A DNA stretch of 64,000 nt from Paraburkholderia aromaticivorans (GTDB lineage Bacteria > Pseudomonadota > Gammaproteobacteria > Burkholderiales > Burkholderiaceae): the NCBI RefSeq assembly GCF_002278075.1, contig NZ_CP022990.1, positions 2,914,001 through 2,978,000 on the forward strand. The letters are read 5' to 3'. Position numbers and translations under genes: made by a program. Of the stretch, positions 35,186 through 44,066 are shown in pieces. Every line of letters starts with the position of its first letter. Position 1 is the stretch's first letter. The notes under the pieces were generated by a model. It searched no databases and was not told where the DNA came from. It worked only from the letters and a program-made list of their open reading frames with translations.

Positions 35186-36925
35186 ATGTCAGCAGCGTAT
35201 GCACCTCTCGCCAACCAGCCGGCCGTCGCGGCCCAAAGGCTCGTTGCGGATCTGCGCAACATCGTCGGCAAGAAGCACACCTTGACGGACGACGGCGCGA
35301 CCCGCCGCTACCGTACGGGGTTTCGTTTCGGCACAGGCAAGGCGCTCGCGGTGGTACGTCCCGGCACGGTCGTCGAACAGTGGCAGGTGTTGCAGGCATG
35401 CATCGCGGCGAACGTGATCGTCATTACGCAGGCTTCGAACACGGGTCTCACGGGCGGCTCGACGCCTGACGGCGACGACTACGATCGCGACATCGTGATC
35501 GTCAGCACGACCCGGATGAAGAAGGTGTACCTCATCGACAATGGCAAGCAGGTGGTCTGCCTTCCGGGGGCGACGCTCGACCAGTTGGAAAAAGTGCTGA
35601 AGCCTCTCGGGCGTGAGCCTCATTCGGTGATCGGCTCGAGTTGCATCGGCGCGTCGGTATTCGGCGGTGTCTGCAATAACTCGGGGGGCGCGCTGGTGCA
35701 GCGTGGCCCGGCGTATACGGAAATGGCGGCCTTCGCGCAGGTCGACGCGACAGGCAGACTGAGCCTCGTCAATCACCTCGGCATCGAGCTCGGGGAGTCG
35801 CCCGACGAAATTCTTGGCCGGCTCGAGCGCGGCGAGTTTTCGGATGCCGACGTCCGGCACGACGCGGGCGCCGGGTCGGACCACGGTTACGCGACTCACG
35901 TGCGTGAGATCGACGCCGATACGCCGGCGCGTTTCAACGCCGATCCACAGCGACTGCATGAAGCGTCGGGCTCGGCCGGCAAACTGATGGTGTTCGGCGT
36001 GCGGCTCGACACGTTTCCGATCGAGCACAGCGCCAAGGTGTTCTATATCGGCACGAACCGGCCGGACGAACTCACGGCGATCCGCCGGCACGCGCTGCAC
36101 GGCTTCAAACATCTGCCGATCTCGGGCGAATACCTGCATCGCGACGCTTTCGACATTGCAGAAAAGTACGGCAAGGATAGCTTCCTCGCGATCAACTATC
36201 TCGGCACGTCCAGACTGCCCGCGCTGTTCGGCTTGAAAAGCCGTTTCGATGCGCTATTCGATCGCCTCGGCTGGTTCCCTTCGCATTTCACCGACCGCGT
36301 CTTGCAGGCCGTAAGCCGGCTGTTCCCAAACCATTTGCCGCCGCGTATGAAGCAGTACCGTGACAAGTATGAGCATCATCTGATGTTGAAAGTCGCGGCC
36401 TACAGTGTCGAGGAAACGCGTGCGTTTCTCTCGCGCTATTTCGAAAACGCAAGCGGCGGTTACTTCGAATGCACCGAAGAAGAGGGCAGAAAAGCGTTCC
36501 TGCATCGCTTCGCCGCCGCGGGCGCCGCGGTTCGCTATCGTGCCGTGCATCCGCGGGAGGTGGAGGACATCGTCGCACTCGATGTGGCGCTGCGCCGCAA
36601 CGATCCCGACTGGATCGAAACGCTGCCGCCGGAGATCGAAAAGACGATCGCGATCAAGTTGTACTACGGCCACTTCCTGTGCCACGTGTTCCACCAGGAT
36701 TACATCGTCAAGAAGGGCAACGATTGCCTCGAAGTCGAACACAAGATGTGGATGTTGCTGGATCGACGCGGCGCGGAATATCCGGCGGAGCATAACGTCG
36801 GGCATCTGTATCACGCGAAGCCGCAGCTCGCCGCGTTCTATCAGCAGCTCGATCCTTGCAACTGCTTCAATCCGGGAGTCGGGCAAATGTCGAAGTTCGC
36901 GAAGTACCGCGAAGCGGCGGGTTGA
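35186..36925 (+). CDS. dld: Quinone-dependent D-lactate dehydrogenase Dld
   Basis: 579-aa peripheral inner-membrane flavoprotein oxidising D-lactate to pyruvate with electrons to quinone. FAD-binding PCMH region: ASNTGLTGGSTPDGDDYDRDIVIVSTTRMKKVYLID, then GSSCIGASVFGGVCNNSGGALVQRGPAYTEMA; C-terminal membrane-binding/D-lactate domain with KGNDCLEVEHKMWMLLDRRGAEYPAEHNVGHLY and the closing DPCNCFNPGVGQMSK. Length matches E. coli Dld (571). Start at 35186 has GAGGAGAAG upstream; an open frame continues further upstream but overlaps the promoter. Confidence 0.94.
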   Translation: MSAAYAPLANQPAVAAQRLVADLRNIVGKKHTLTDDGATRRYRTGFRFGTGKALAVVRPGTVVEQWQVLQACIAANVIVITQASNTGLTGGSTPDGDDYDRDIVIVSTTRMKKVYLIDNGKQVVCLPGATLDQLEKVLKPLGREPHSVIGSSCIGASVFGGVCNNSGGALVQRGPAYTEMAAFAQVDATGRLSLVNHLGIELGESPDEILGRLERGEFSDADVRHDAGAGSDHGYATHVREIDADTPARFNADPQRLHEASGSAGKLMVFGVRLDTFPIEHSAKVFYIGTNRPDELTAIRRHALHGFKHLPISGEYLHRDAFDIAEKYGKDSFLAINYLGTSRLPALFGLKSRFDALFDRLGWFPSHFTDRVLQAVSRLFPNHLPPRMKQYRDKYEHHLMLKVAAYSVEETRAFLSRYFENASGGYFECTEEEGRKAFLHRFAAAGAAVRYRAVHPREVEDIVALDVALRRNDPDWIETLPPEIEKTIAIKLYYGHFLCHVFHQDYIVKKGNDCLEVEHKMWMLLDRRGAEYPAEHNVGHLYHAKPQLAAFYQQLDPCNCFNPGVGQMSKFAKYREAAG

Positions 36926-37175
36926 AGCGCCGCATTCGGACGCACATGAGTGGGGCGAGGCGAGGTGACGCGCGCCTGCGCCGGCCCGCAACAAGTTATG
37001 TCGAAATGTGTCGCGCAGCGTGGAAAACGCCCGCAAACCCTTATCCCACGGGCCTTCCTCGTGGTGAAACAGCGCGACATATCTTCCCTGTCGATTATGT
37101 CGACGCGTCCTTCTATAGTCCGTTCGTTGCCACGCCGCAGTCACCGAAGTGGCCCGAATCCAGGAAGGATATCTC

Positions 37176-38210
37176 GTGAAGAATCGTTCGTTCGTCGTCC
37201 CGGCTGCCGTTCCTGCCGCTGCCTCCGTTTCCGGCTCGATACCGGCCCGTTCATCCGCACGCGGCGCGCTGCGCAAGCTCGTACTTTCCGCCGCAACCGC
37301 CGCGCTCGCACTCGGCAGTGCATCGGCGTTCGCCTGGTCGCAGCATGCCACGGCCTACACCTCGCGCGGCACCTATAACGGCGCGCGTTACGGCTCGTGT
37401 GGCAGTGGCAGCTGTTCGCATGCGGGCGGCGTCGTCGGCCCCTACGGCGGCCTCGCCACCAACACCGGCACGGTGACTCGCACTGCGCCGGGCCAGTTCT
37501 CCAATTCGGGCACCGCGACCGGTCGCTACGGCAACTCCGTCCAACACTCGGGCGACACCAGTTGCGCCGGCGGAACGTGCTCGCACGCCGGCACCCTCAC
37601 GGGTCCGGACGGCAAAATGGCCACCACGTCCGGCGATGTCACGAGGACCGGCGCGGGGCAGTATTCGTCGTCGGGATCGGTGACCGGCGCGAACGGCAAT
37701 ACGGTCAGTCATTCGGCGTCGACGAATTGCGCCGGCTCGACCTGTTCGCGCTCCGGCACGGTGACCGGCCAGAATGGCGGCACGGTCGATCACTCGGGTT
37801 CGGCCACGCGTGTCGCAGCGGGCGTCGTGACGACCTCGACTAGCGTGACGGGTACGCACGGCAACACGGTGACGTCGAGCGGGACGGTGGTGGCGAGTAC
37901 GGGCGTCGTCGCGACGGGCGGCACCACGGTGGTCGTGGCGCCGAAGCCGGTGGTCGTCGCGCCGCCCGTCGCGTATGTGCCGCCGCCCACGGTGGTCGTG
38001 GCGCCCGCGCCGGTCGTGGTTGTACCGAAGCCGGTCGTGGTCGCGCCGCCGGTGGCCTATGTGCCGCCGCCGCCGGTCGTCTACGCACCGCCGCCTCCGC
38101 CGCCCGCTGTGTATGTCGCTCCGCGGGTGGTGTATGCCGCGCCGCGTCCGGCGGTTTGGGTGCCGGGCCATTGGGTCGGGCGTGTCTGGGTGCCGGCGCA
38201 CTGGGCGTGA
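37176..38210 (+). CDS. Secreted Cys-pair repeat protein with Pro-Val-rich tail
   Basis: 344 aa, GTG start at 37176 after AGGAAGG. A signal-like segment (about 28-52, LRKLVLSAATAALALGSASAFA) is followed by about 3.3 repeats of some 55 residues rich in Gly, Ser and Thr. Each full repeat carries a C-x4-C pair (CGSGSC, CAGGTC, CAGSTC) then TGxxG...TxTGAGQxSSSGS-type strands, suggesting a disulfide-stapled beta-helix. The last 90 residues alternate Val/Ala with Pro-Pro (VVVAPKPV, AYVPPPP) and end VWVPGHW...VWVPAHWA, the tryptophan motif of YXWGXW-type exported proteins. Family and function not recognised; a surface or wall-spanning role is inferred. Confidence 0.75.
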   Translation: MKNRSFVVPAAVPAAASVSGSIPARSSARGALRKLVLSAATAALALGSASAFAWSQHATAYTSRGTYNGARYGSCGSGSCSHAGGVVGPYGGLATNTGTVTRTAPGQFSNSGTATGRYGNSVQHSGDTSCAGGTCSHAGTLTGPDGKMATTSGDVTRTGAGQYSSSGSVTGANGNTVSHSASTNCAGSTCSRSGTVTGQNGGTVDHSGSATRVAAGVVTTSTSVTGTHGNTVTSSGTVVASTGVVATGGTTVVVAPKPVVVAPPVAYVPPPTVVVAPAPVVVVPKPVVVAPPVAYVPPPPVVYAPPPPPPAVYVAPRVVYAAPRPAVWVPGHWVGRVWVPAHWA

Positions 38211-38220
38211 GGGGGCAGCC

Positions 38221-38568
38221 ATGCGAGTCAAATCACGTGTGACAGTGGAGCAGGGTGGCAGCGCCGCGTTCAGACCGGCTCTCGAGGATTCATCGACACG
38301 GCGCTTCTACAAATCGGGCGTGCTGGCGGCGCTAGTCGTGGCGACCGGGTTGGCGATTGCGATGTGCCGTTTCGGGACCGCAGCCGATACGCGCAGGGCG
38401 AGTGCGTCGTCGCGGGATTGCTCCGCCCGCTATGCGGCGTTGCTCGACCTCGCGGAGCTGGCGAGACGTGACGGCAAATCATCCGAAGTGGTTGTTCGCG
38501 GCCTGAGCGACAGAGGCGGCGCCATGAGCGGATGTGTGTCGACGGGCGGCAGCGGACTGGCGGAGTAG
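38221..38568 (+). CDS. Small hypothetical single-helix protein
   Basis: 115 aa, ATG 10 bp after the repeat-protein stop with a G-rich ribosome site. One transmembrane helix (about 33-52, SGVLAALVVATGLAIAMCRF), then a short periplasmic part with two cysteines (RDCSARYAAL and SGCVST). Probably co-transcribed with the repeat protein and may be an assembly or anchoring partner; no family recognised. Confidence 0.6.
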   Translation: MRVKSRVTVEQGGSAAFRPALEDSSTRRFYKSGVLAALVVATGLAIAMCRFGTAADTRRASASSRDCSARYAALLDLAELARRDGKSSEVVVRGLSDRGGAMSGCVSTGGSGLAE

Positions 38569-38756
38569 AGCGGCTGATCGATACCCGCGCCGCTCACGCC
38601 GCGAAATGGAGCGCGCCCGCGTGCCTGCACAGCCGGGGAGCGCGCTTGGCGATCCGCGGCCTCGTGGCTGAAGCGAATCCACGCAGATTCGGCTCTCTGC
38701 GCCGCGCCCGGATCGAAATTGAGTACGGAGCCGCCGATTGCCGATTTCCCGCCGTC

Positions 38757-39974
38757 TTACTCCGGTTCCGCGAGCACTAACGGAAAGCGAATCTCGAACG
38801 TCGTCCCTACACCCTCACGCGACACAAAATCGATGTGCCCGTTCAACACCCGGCACAACTCCTTGACGATCGCGAGACCGAGCCCCGTGCCCGGAATATC
38901 TTCGCCCGCGGCGCGCTCGAATTCGTCGAACACGCGGTCGGCGTCCGACGGCGCAATACCCACGCCGGTATCGGAAACGCGAATCGACCAGTGCGACTCG
39001 CCGGCCATCGCGAAGTCGAGTTCGACTTCACCGGACTTGGTGTACTTGGTGGCGTTCGAGAGCAGGTTGACCGCGATCTGTTTGAGCTTGAGGCGATTGG
39101 ACGTGACCGTCGGCAACGCGGGGTCGAAGGCGGCACGCAACGTGAGACCTTTCGCCTCGATCGACGGACGCGAAGCGGCGACCAGTTCGTCGTAGAGCGC
39201 GCGCAGATCGACCTGTTCGAGTACGAGCGCGGCGCCGTCGCCCAGCACCACGGAGTACTCGACGATCTGATCGACGAGCTGTTTCATATCGGCGGCCTGG
39301 CGGTTGGCCAGCGTCAACGCGGTATCGGCTTTCGCGGGGGCGCGCCCGATCAGCTGCAGTGCGATGGAAAAGGCGTTCAGAAAGTTGCGCAGATCATGGA
39401 CCACGCTGCGCGTAATTTGCATGCGCGACTCGTACAGGTCGCTCACCAAACGCTGTTTCAGCTTGAGTTCGTGATTGGCGCGTTCAAGCCGGCCGGTGTA
39501 TTCGTCGATCTTGCGGTCCCGCTCGCTCACCACTTCCTTGATCGACGTGAGCGTCACCATACTGAGTGTTTCGGCAATCAGGCGGCGTGCGCGGCTCTCA
39601 TGGCGGCGCGTGAACGCGTTGTCGAGGCCCGCGAATTCTTCGAGCGCGTCGGCGAGCACCTGATGGAAGAGATCGAGTTCGCGCACCAGTTCCTCGATGC
39701 GGTAGCCCTGGCGCCAGCGCACCATGCCGTGTTTTCTCGCATTGCGTTCGATAGCCGGCTCGACCCGTTCGAGATCTTCGATATCGAGCGCCTCGCACAG
39801 TCCTTCGAGAATCTCAGGCAGATGATCCGCCAGTTGCTGGTAGGTGAGCTTGTCCGCTTCGATGAGGTCGACGTCGCCGAAGACGGCGTTCATCCATTGT
39901 TCGGTGAGCCGGGTGCGCTCGGTGCGAATGTAATCGGCAAAATTGCGCAGGGGGCTAACGCGTGTGTCGGTCAT
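38757..39974 (-). CDS. Soluble sensor histidine kinase with RsbR-type N-terminal domain
   Basis: 405 aa with no membrane segment. Residues about 1-150 resemble the RsbRD N-terminal (globin-like helical) sensor found in stressosome proteins (IRTERTRLTEQWMNAV, RWRQGYRIEELVRELDLFHQVL). A coiled linker leads to the H-box SVVHDLRNFLNAFSIAL (phospho-His near 203), N-box NLLSNATKYT, G1 VSDTGVGIAPSDADRVFDEFER and G2 GTGLGLAIVKELC. All ATPase motifs are present. No response regulator is adjacent, so it is an orphan kinase; cytosolic or general-stress input is inferred. Confidence 0.88.
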   Translation of the reverse strand: MTDTRVSPLRNFADYIRTERTRLTEQWMNAVFGDVDLIEADKLTYQQLADHLPEILEGLCEALDIEDLERVEPAIERNARKHGMVRWRQGYRIEELVRELDLFHQVLADALEEFAGLDNAFTRRHESRARRLIAETLSMVTLTSIKEVVSERDRKIDEYTGRLERANHELKLKQRLVSDLYESRMQITRSVVHDLRNFLNAFSIALQLIGRAPAKADTALTLANRQAADMKQLVDQIVEYSVVLGDGAALVLEQVDLRALYDELVAASRPSIEAKGLTLRAAFDPALPTVTSNRLKLKQIAVNLLSNATKYTKSGEVELDFAMAGESHWSIRVSDTGVGIAPSDADRVFDEFERAAGEDIPGTGLGLAIVKELCRVLNGHIDFVSREGVGTTFEIRFPLVLAEPE

Positions 39975-40137
39975 GGTGGCGCAGTGGGATCGGTTGCGAC
40001 ATTATCACCGCAATCGCGTGTTGTGGAACACCGCTTGCGTAGGCAACACGCCCCGCGGCGGCGTTTGGTGCGGCGGCCCATCGATGCGGTCAATCTTGCC
40101 GATATGGCTTGATCCTGTGTCCGCTGCCGCGCCCGTG

Positions 40138-41040
40138 TCAGGCAGGCGAATCGTGCGCCTTCAAAAAATCGACGAACGCGCGCAACGGCGCGGGCAAATG
40201 GCGACGGCCCGGATAGTAAAGAAACGGTCCCGGGAAACGCTGCCACCACGGTTCCAGAATCGGCTCCAACGCGCCGCTGTCCAGATGTGGGCGAAGCATG
40301 TCTTCGAAAAGATGAATGACGCCCACGCCGGCGACGGCCGCGCTGATGGCGAGGTCGATCGCCGCGCCGGGGCGCACCAGCAGCGGCCCCGATGGATTTA
40401 ACTGCAGCACTTCGCCATCGCGCTCGAAATACCAGATCGGCATGGCGCCCCCCGCGAACTGGCCGCGCAGGCACGCATGCGAAAGCAGCTCGCCCGGATG
40501 GTCCGGACGCCCATGCGCGTCGAGATAGCCCGGCGCCGCGGCGGTGGCGAAGCGTTGCACGCGCGGCCCGATCGGAATCGCGATCATGTCCTGTTCGAGT
40601 CGCTCGTCATAGCGAATACCCGCATCGCAGCCGATGGACAGCACGTCGACGAACCCGTCTTCGACCACGACCTCGACGCGTATGTCGGGATAGGCCTTCA
40701 GGAACGCCGCGACGAGGCCCGGCAAAACGATCCGCGCGGCGCTGGCCGGCACGTTCAGTTTGAGCGTGCCGGCCGGCTTGTCCCTGAATACGTTCAGCAC
40801 GTCCAGCGCCGCTTCCATCTCGCTGAAGAGCGGCGTGAGCTTCTCGATGAGGCGCAATCCGGCTTCAGTCGGCGCCACACTGCGCGTGGTGCGGTTGAGC
40901 AGCCGCAGACCAAGCTTTGCTTCGAGGCGGCGCACGGCGATGCTCAAGCTCGACGCCGAGACGTTGCCCACCCGCGCCGCGTCCCGAAAGCCGCCTGCGC
41001 GGGCAACCGAGACGAATGCGGCCAGATCGTTCAATTCCAT
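40138..41040 (-). CDS. LysR-family regulator divergent from the PdxI-like reductase
   Basis: 300 aa, N-terminal HTH (MELNDLAAFVSVARAGGFRDAARVGNVSASSLSIAVRRLEAKLGLRLLNRTTRSVAPTEAG) and LysR effector domain, similar to regulators of the DhcR/AaeR-like group. 104 bp separate it from the reductase start. That gap contains TTAAACAAC twice (41058-41066 and 41089-41097), 31 bp apart, about three helical turns, a candidate binding site. Confidence 0.88.
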   Translation of the reverse strand: MELNDLAAFVSVARAGGFRDAARVGNVSASSLSIAVRRLEAKLGLRLLNRTTRSVAPTEAGLRLIEKLTPLFSEMEAALDVLNVFRDKPAGTLKLNVPASAARIVLPGLVAAFLKAYPDIRVEVVVEDGFVDVLSIGCDAGIRYDERLEQDMIAIPIGPRVQRFATAAAPGYLDAHGRPDHPGELLSHACLRGQFAGGAMPIWYFERDGEVLQLNPSGPLLVRPGAAIDLAISAAVAGVGVIHLFEDMLRPHLDSGALEPILEPWWQRFPGPFLYYPGRRHLPAPLRAFVDFLKAHDSPA

Positions 41041-41144
41041 GGCGATTGTTCACATTTTTAAACAACCCGTACACGTTAGACGGCTTTATTAAACAACGCA
41101 ACCGCGCCCATACTTTCGCTCATCCAATCACCGAGGCGCGCACC

Positions 41145-42026
41145 ATGACCCTTCCCACCATCACGGACACTTTCCCGCTGGCCGGCCGCCCCGTGCGCCG
41201 CATGGGCTACGGCGCCATGCAACTGGCCGGACCCGGCGTATTCGGGCCGCCGAAAGATCGCAAGGAGGCGATCGCGGTGCTGCGCGAAGCCGTGGCGTCG
41301 GGCGTCAACCATATCGACACGAGCGACTTCTACGGGCCGCACGTGACCAACCAGCTGATTCGCGAAGCGCTGCATCCGTACCCCGGCGACCTCGTGATCG
41401 TCACCAAGGTCGGCGCGTTGCGCGGCAGCGACGGCGCGTGGCTGCCGGCGCTCGAACCGGAAGATATCGAGCGTGGCGTGCACGACAATCTGCGTCATCT
41501 CGGTCTCGACGTGCTCGAGGTCGTCAATATGCGGATGATGGGCGACGTGCACGTTCCCGCCGAAGGTTCGCTTGAAAAGCAGGTGACGGCCCTTGCCGAA
41601 CTGCAACGCCGCGGGCTCGTTCGCCACATCGGTTTGAGCAACGTGACCGCGACGCAGATAGCGCAGGCGCGGCGCATTGCGGAAATCGTCTGCGTGCAGA
41701 ACCACTACAACCTCGTTCATCGGGCGGATGACACGCTGATCGACGACCTCGCGCAGAAGGACATCGCGTATGTGCCGTTCTTCCCGCTCGGCGGTTTCAC
41801 GCCGATCCAGTCGTCGGCGCTTTCGGACATCGCGCGAACACTTGGCGCGACGCCGATGCAGGTGGCGCTCGCGTGGCTACTGCATCGGTCGCCTAACCTT
41901 CTGTTGATTCCGGGCACGTCGTCATTGGGGCATCTGCGGGAAAATCTGCAGGCGTCGCAGTTGAGCTTGACCGACGAGGTGTGCGCTCAGCTGGACAGGA
42001 TCGGCGGCGTTAGCGGCAAGGCGTGA
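41145..42026 (+). CDS. pdxI: Aldo/keto reductase, PdxI (YdbC) type pyridoxal reductase
   Basis: 293-aa NADPH-dependent TIM-barrel reductase. It follows E. coli YdbC/PdxI nearly block for block: GYGAMQLAGPGVFGPPKDR, GVNHIDTSDFYGPHVTNQLIREAL, VIVTKVG, VPFFPLGGFTPIQSSALSD, LIPGTSSLGHLREN. Catalytic Asp, Tyr and Lys are present; the usual His is Asn (VVNMRM), as in that subfamily. PdxI reduces pyridoxal to pyridoxine; another aldehyde substrate is possible. Divergent LysR suggests regulated expression. Confidence 0.82.
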   Translation: MTLPTITDTFPLAGRPVRRMGYGAMQLAGPGVFGPPKDRKEAIAVLREAVASGVNHIDTSDFYGPHVTNQLIREALHPYPGDLVIVTKVGALRGSDGAWLPALEPEDIERGVHDNLRHLGLDVLEVVNMRMMGDVHVPAEGSLEKQVTALAELQRRGLVRHIGLSNVTATQIAQARRIAEIVCVQNHYNLVHRADDTLIDDLAQKDIAYVPFFPLGGFTPIQSSALSDIARTLGATPMQVALAWLLHRSPNLLLIPGTSSLGHLRENLQASQLSLTDEVCAQLDRIGGVSGKA

Positions 42027-42074
42027 TCGCAATACGTGAGGGCTGGCGGGCAGTCTCCCTACGCGAAGCCGGCC

Positions 42075-42968
42075 TCACGCCGAACTTGCGATGTACTCTC
42101 GCAGCCATTGGTGCGCGGGATCGCGGTGCGAGCGCTCGTGCCAGAGCATTGCCATCTCGTAGCCCGGCACATCCACGGGCGGCTCGACCATCCGCAGCGC
42201 GCTGTTGGCGCGGGCGAGCCGCGCGGGCAGCATCCCCACCAGGTCGGTATTCTCCAGTACCGACGACATGAACAGAAAGTGCGGCACGGACAGCACGACT
42301 CTGCGTGTCAGGCCGGCCTTCGCGAGCACTTCGTCCGTCACGCCGGTAAAGCCGCCGCCGTCCGGCGACACGATCACATGTTCGAGCTTGCAGAACTGCG
42401 CGAGCGTCGGCCGGCGCTTCAGGCGTGGGTGACCGGCGCGGCCGGCCAGAACGTAGCGCTCGGCGAACAACAAACGGCGGCGCAACCCTTCGGGCGCGCC
42501 TTCGCTCGTATGAAATGCCAGATCGATCTCTCCCTGTTCCGCCTGCCGCGCAATGCGGGGCGGCGCCGCTTCGACGATGGAGAGACGCGCACCCGGCGCC
42601 GCTGCGCGCAAGCCGGCCAAAGCGGGGAGGATGATCGTCGATTCGACGTAGTCGCTCGCGGCAATGCGCCACGTGTGATTCGCTTCGGCGGGATTGAACG
42701 GACGGGCTGGCGCCACGGCGCGCTCGAGCGCTTCGAGTGCTTCGCGCAAGGGTTCGCGCAACGCCTCGGCCCGGGCGGTAGGACGCATGCCGCGAGGTCC
42801 GGGCAGCAGCAACGGGTCGCCCAGCACATCCCGCAGTTTGGCCAGATGCACGCTGACGGAGGGTTGCGAAAGGTTTAGCCGTTGCGCTGCGCGAGTCACG
42901 TTGTGCTCCGACAGCAGCACGTCGAGCGTGATCAGCAGGTTGAGGTCCAGCCCTCGAAGATTATTCAT
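42075..42968 (-). CDS. LysR-family regulator divergent from the quinone reductase
   Basis: 297 aa from the ATG at 42968 (MNNLRGLDLNLLITLDVLL); an in-frame ATG at 42983 would add five residues. NodD/LinR-like LysR subgroup: HTH around residues 15-45 (NVTRAAQRLNLSQPSVSVHLAKLRDVLGDPLLL). A 24-bp inverted repeat in front (42982-43005) fits a LysR operator. The target is probably the divergent flavoprotein. Confidence 0.87.
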   Translation of the reverse strand: MNNLRGLDLNLLITLDVLLSEHNVTRAAQRLNLSQPSVSVHLAKLRDVLGDPLLLPGPRGMRPTARAEALREPLREALEALERAVAPARPFNPAEANHTWRIAASDYVESTIILPALAGLRAAAPGARLSIVEAAPPRIARQAEQGEIDLAFHTSEGAPEGLRRRLLFAERYVLAGRAGHPRLKRRPTLAQFCKLEHVIVSPDGGGFTGVTDEVLAKAGLTRRVVLSVPHFLFMSSVLENTDLVGMLPARLARANSALRMVEPPVDVPGYEMAMLWHERSHRDPAHQWLREYIASSA

Positions 42969-42981
42969 GGCTATACCTGAC

Positions 42982-43005
42982 ATATTGGGAATTCATTTCC
43001 AATAT
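42982..43005. promoter_or_regulatory. LysR-type inverted repeat between the regulator and the quinone reductase
   Basis: ATATTGGGAA-N4-TTTCCAATAT: nine of ten arm positions pair. It overlaps the region just before the lysR start and is 50 bp before the reductase ATG, matching the recognition-site position of LysR systems. Confidence 0.65.
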
Positions 43006-43054
43006 ACCGGAGCAAAGTCTATCTTGGGTTTCTTTAAGCCATGAAGGCCTCGTC

Positions 43055-43837
43055 ATGAACGTTCTTCTTGTTTACGCGCACCCGGAACCCAAATCGTTGA
43101 ACGGATCTCTCAAGGAGTTTGCGGTCAAACGTCTCGAAGATGCAGGGCACACCGTTCAGGTGTCCGACCTGTACGCGATGAAATGGAAAGCGTCGCTCGA
43201 TGCTGACGACAGCCTGGCGAAAGAACGCGGCGAGCGGTTTGATCCGTCCCGTGACTCGAAGCATGCATTCGAGAATGGACTGCAGAGCAAAGACATCGAG
43301 GTCGAGCAGGAAAAACTCGTGTGGGCGGATGCCGTCATCCTGCAGTTTCCGCTCTGGTGGTTCACCATGCCGGCCATTCTCAAAGGCTGGGTCGAGCGCG
43401 TGTATGCCTATGGCTTTGCATACGGCGTCGGAGAGCATTCCGATGTGCGGTGGGGCGAACGCTACGGCGAGGGCAAGCTCGCCGGAAAGCGGGCGATGCT
43501 GGTGGTCACGACGGGCGGGTGGGAATCGCACTACAGCCCGCGAGGCATCAATGGTCCGATGGACGACGTGCTGTTTCCGATTCAGCACGGCATGCTGTAT
43601 TACCCCGGCTTCGACGTGCTGCCGCCCTTTGTGATCTACCGGACGAGCCGCATCGACGAAACGAATTATCCCGCCGTGCGGGACGCGCTCGGACAGCGTC
43701 TGGACGATCTTTGGAAAGCTGCGCCGATTCCGTTCCGCGCTCAGAACGGCGGCGCATACACGATTCCGGATCTGACGTTGCGGGCCGATATTGCGCCCGG
43801 CACGGTAGGCTTCGGGGCGCACCTCGAGCAGGATTAG
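43055..43837 (+). CDS. NAD(P)H:quinone oxidoreductase, flavodoxin-like fold
   Basis: 260 aa. FMN/FAD-binding start VLLVYAHPEPKSLNGSLKEFAV, the quinone-reductase block VWADAVILQFPLWWFTMPAILKGWVERVYAYGFAYG and TTGGWESHYSPRGINGPMDDVLFPIQHGMLYYPGFDVLPPF. Two-electron reduction of quinones protects against redox cycling. Divergent LysR and inverted repeat suggest induction by quinones or other electrophiles. Confidence 0.9.
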   Translation: MNVLLVYAHPEPKSLNGSLKEFAVKRLEDAGHTVQVSDLYAMKWKASLDADDSLAKERGERFDPSRDSKHAFENGLQSKDIEVEQEKLVWADAVILQFPLWWFTMPAILKGWVERVYAYGFAYGVGEHSDVRWGERYGEGKLAGKRAMLVVTTGGWESHYSPRGINGPMDDVLFPIQHGMLYYPGFDVLPPFVIYRTSRIDETNYPAVRDALGQRLDDLWKAAPIPFRAQNGGAYTIPDLTLRADIAPGTVGFGAHLEQD

Positions 43838-44066
43838 GACGCGTACGCGGCAGCGCTCCATCTTCATCTTCATGCAGACGAAGCGCGAGACGCCGCGCGT
43901 CGGTTGCGCGGCATCCATCGCCATCCCGGGGTCACCCAAGCTGACGGGATCGTATGCTTCGCTGAAATTTGGTTGTAAGTCGTCGTTGCTAGAGTCGTCG
44001 AAAGAATCTTGCCCTATATGCCGGGCAGTGTTCTTCGGACACCTAGATAGGGAAGAGCGACAAACC

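Noticed and set aside
37840..38100. Repetitive DNA in the Pro-Val tail taken for a CRISPR-like or minisatellite array
   Set aside because: The repetition follows the codons for Val, Ala and Pro with irregular spacing; it is part of the coding repeat, not spaced direct repeats with unique spacers.
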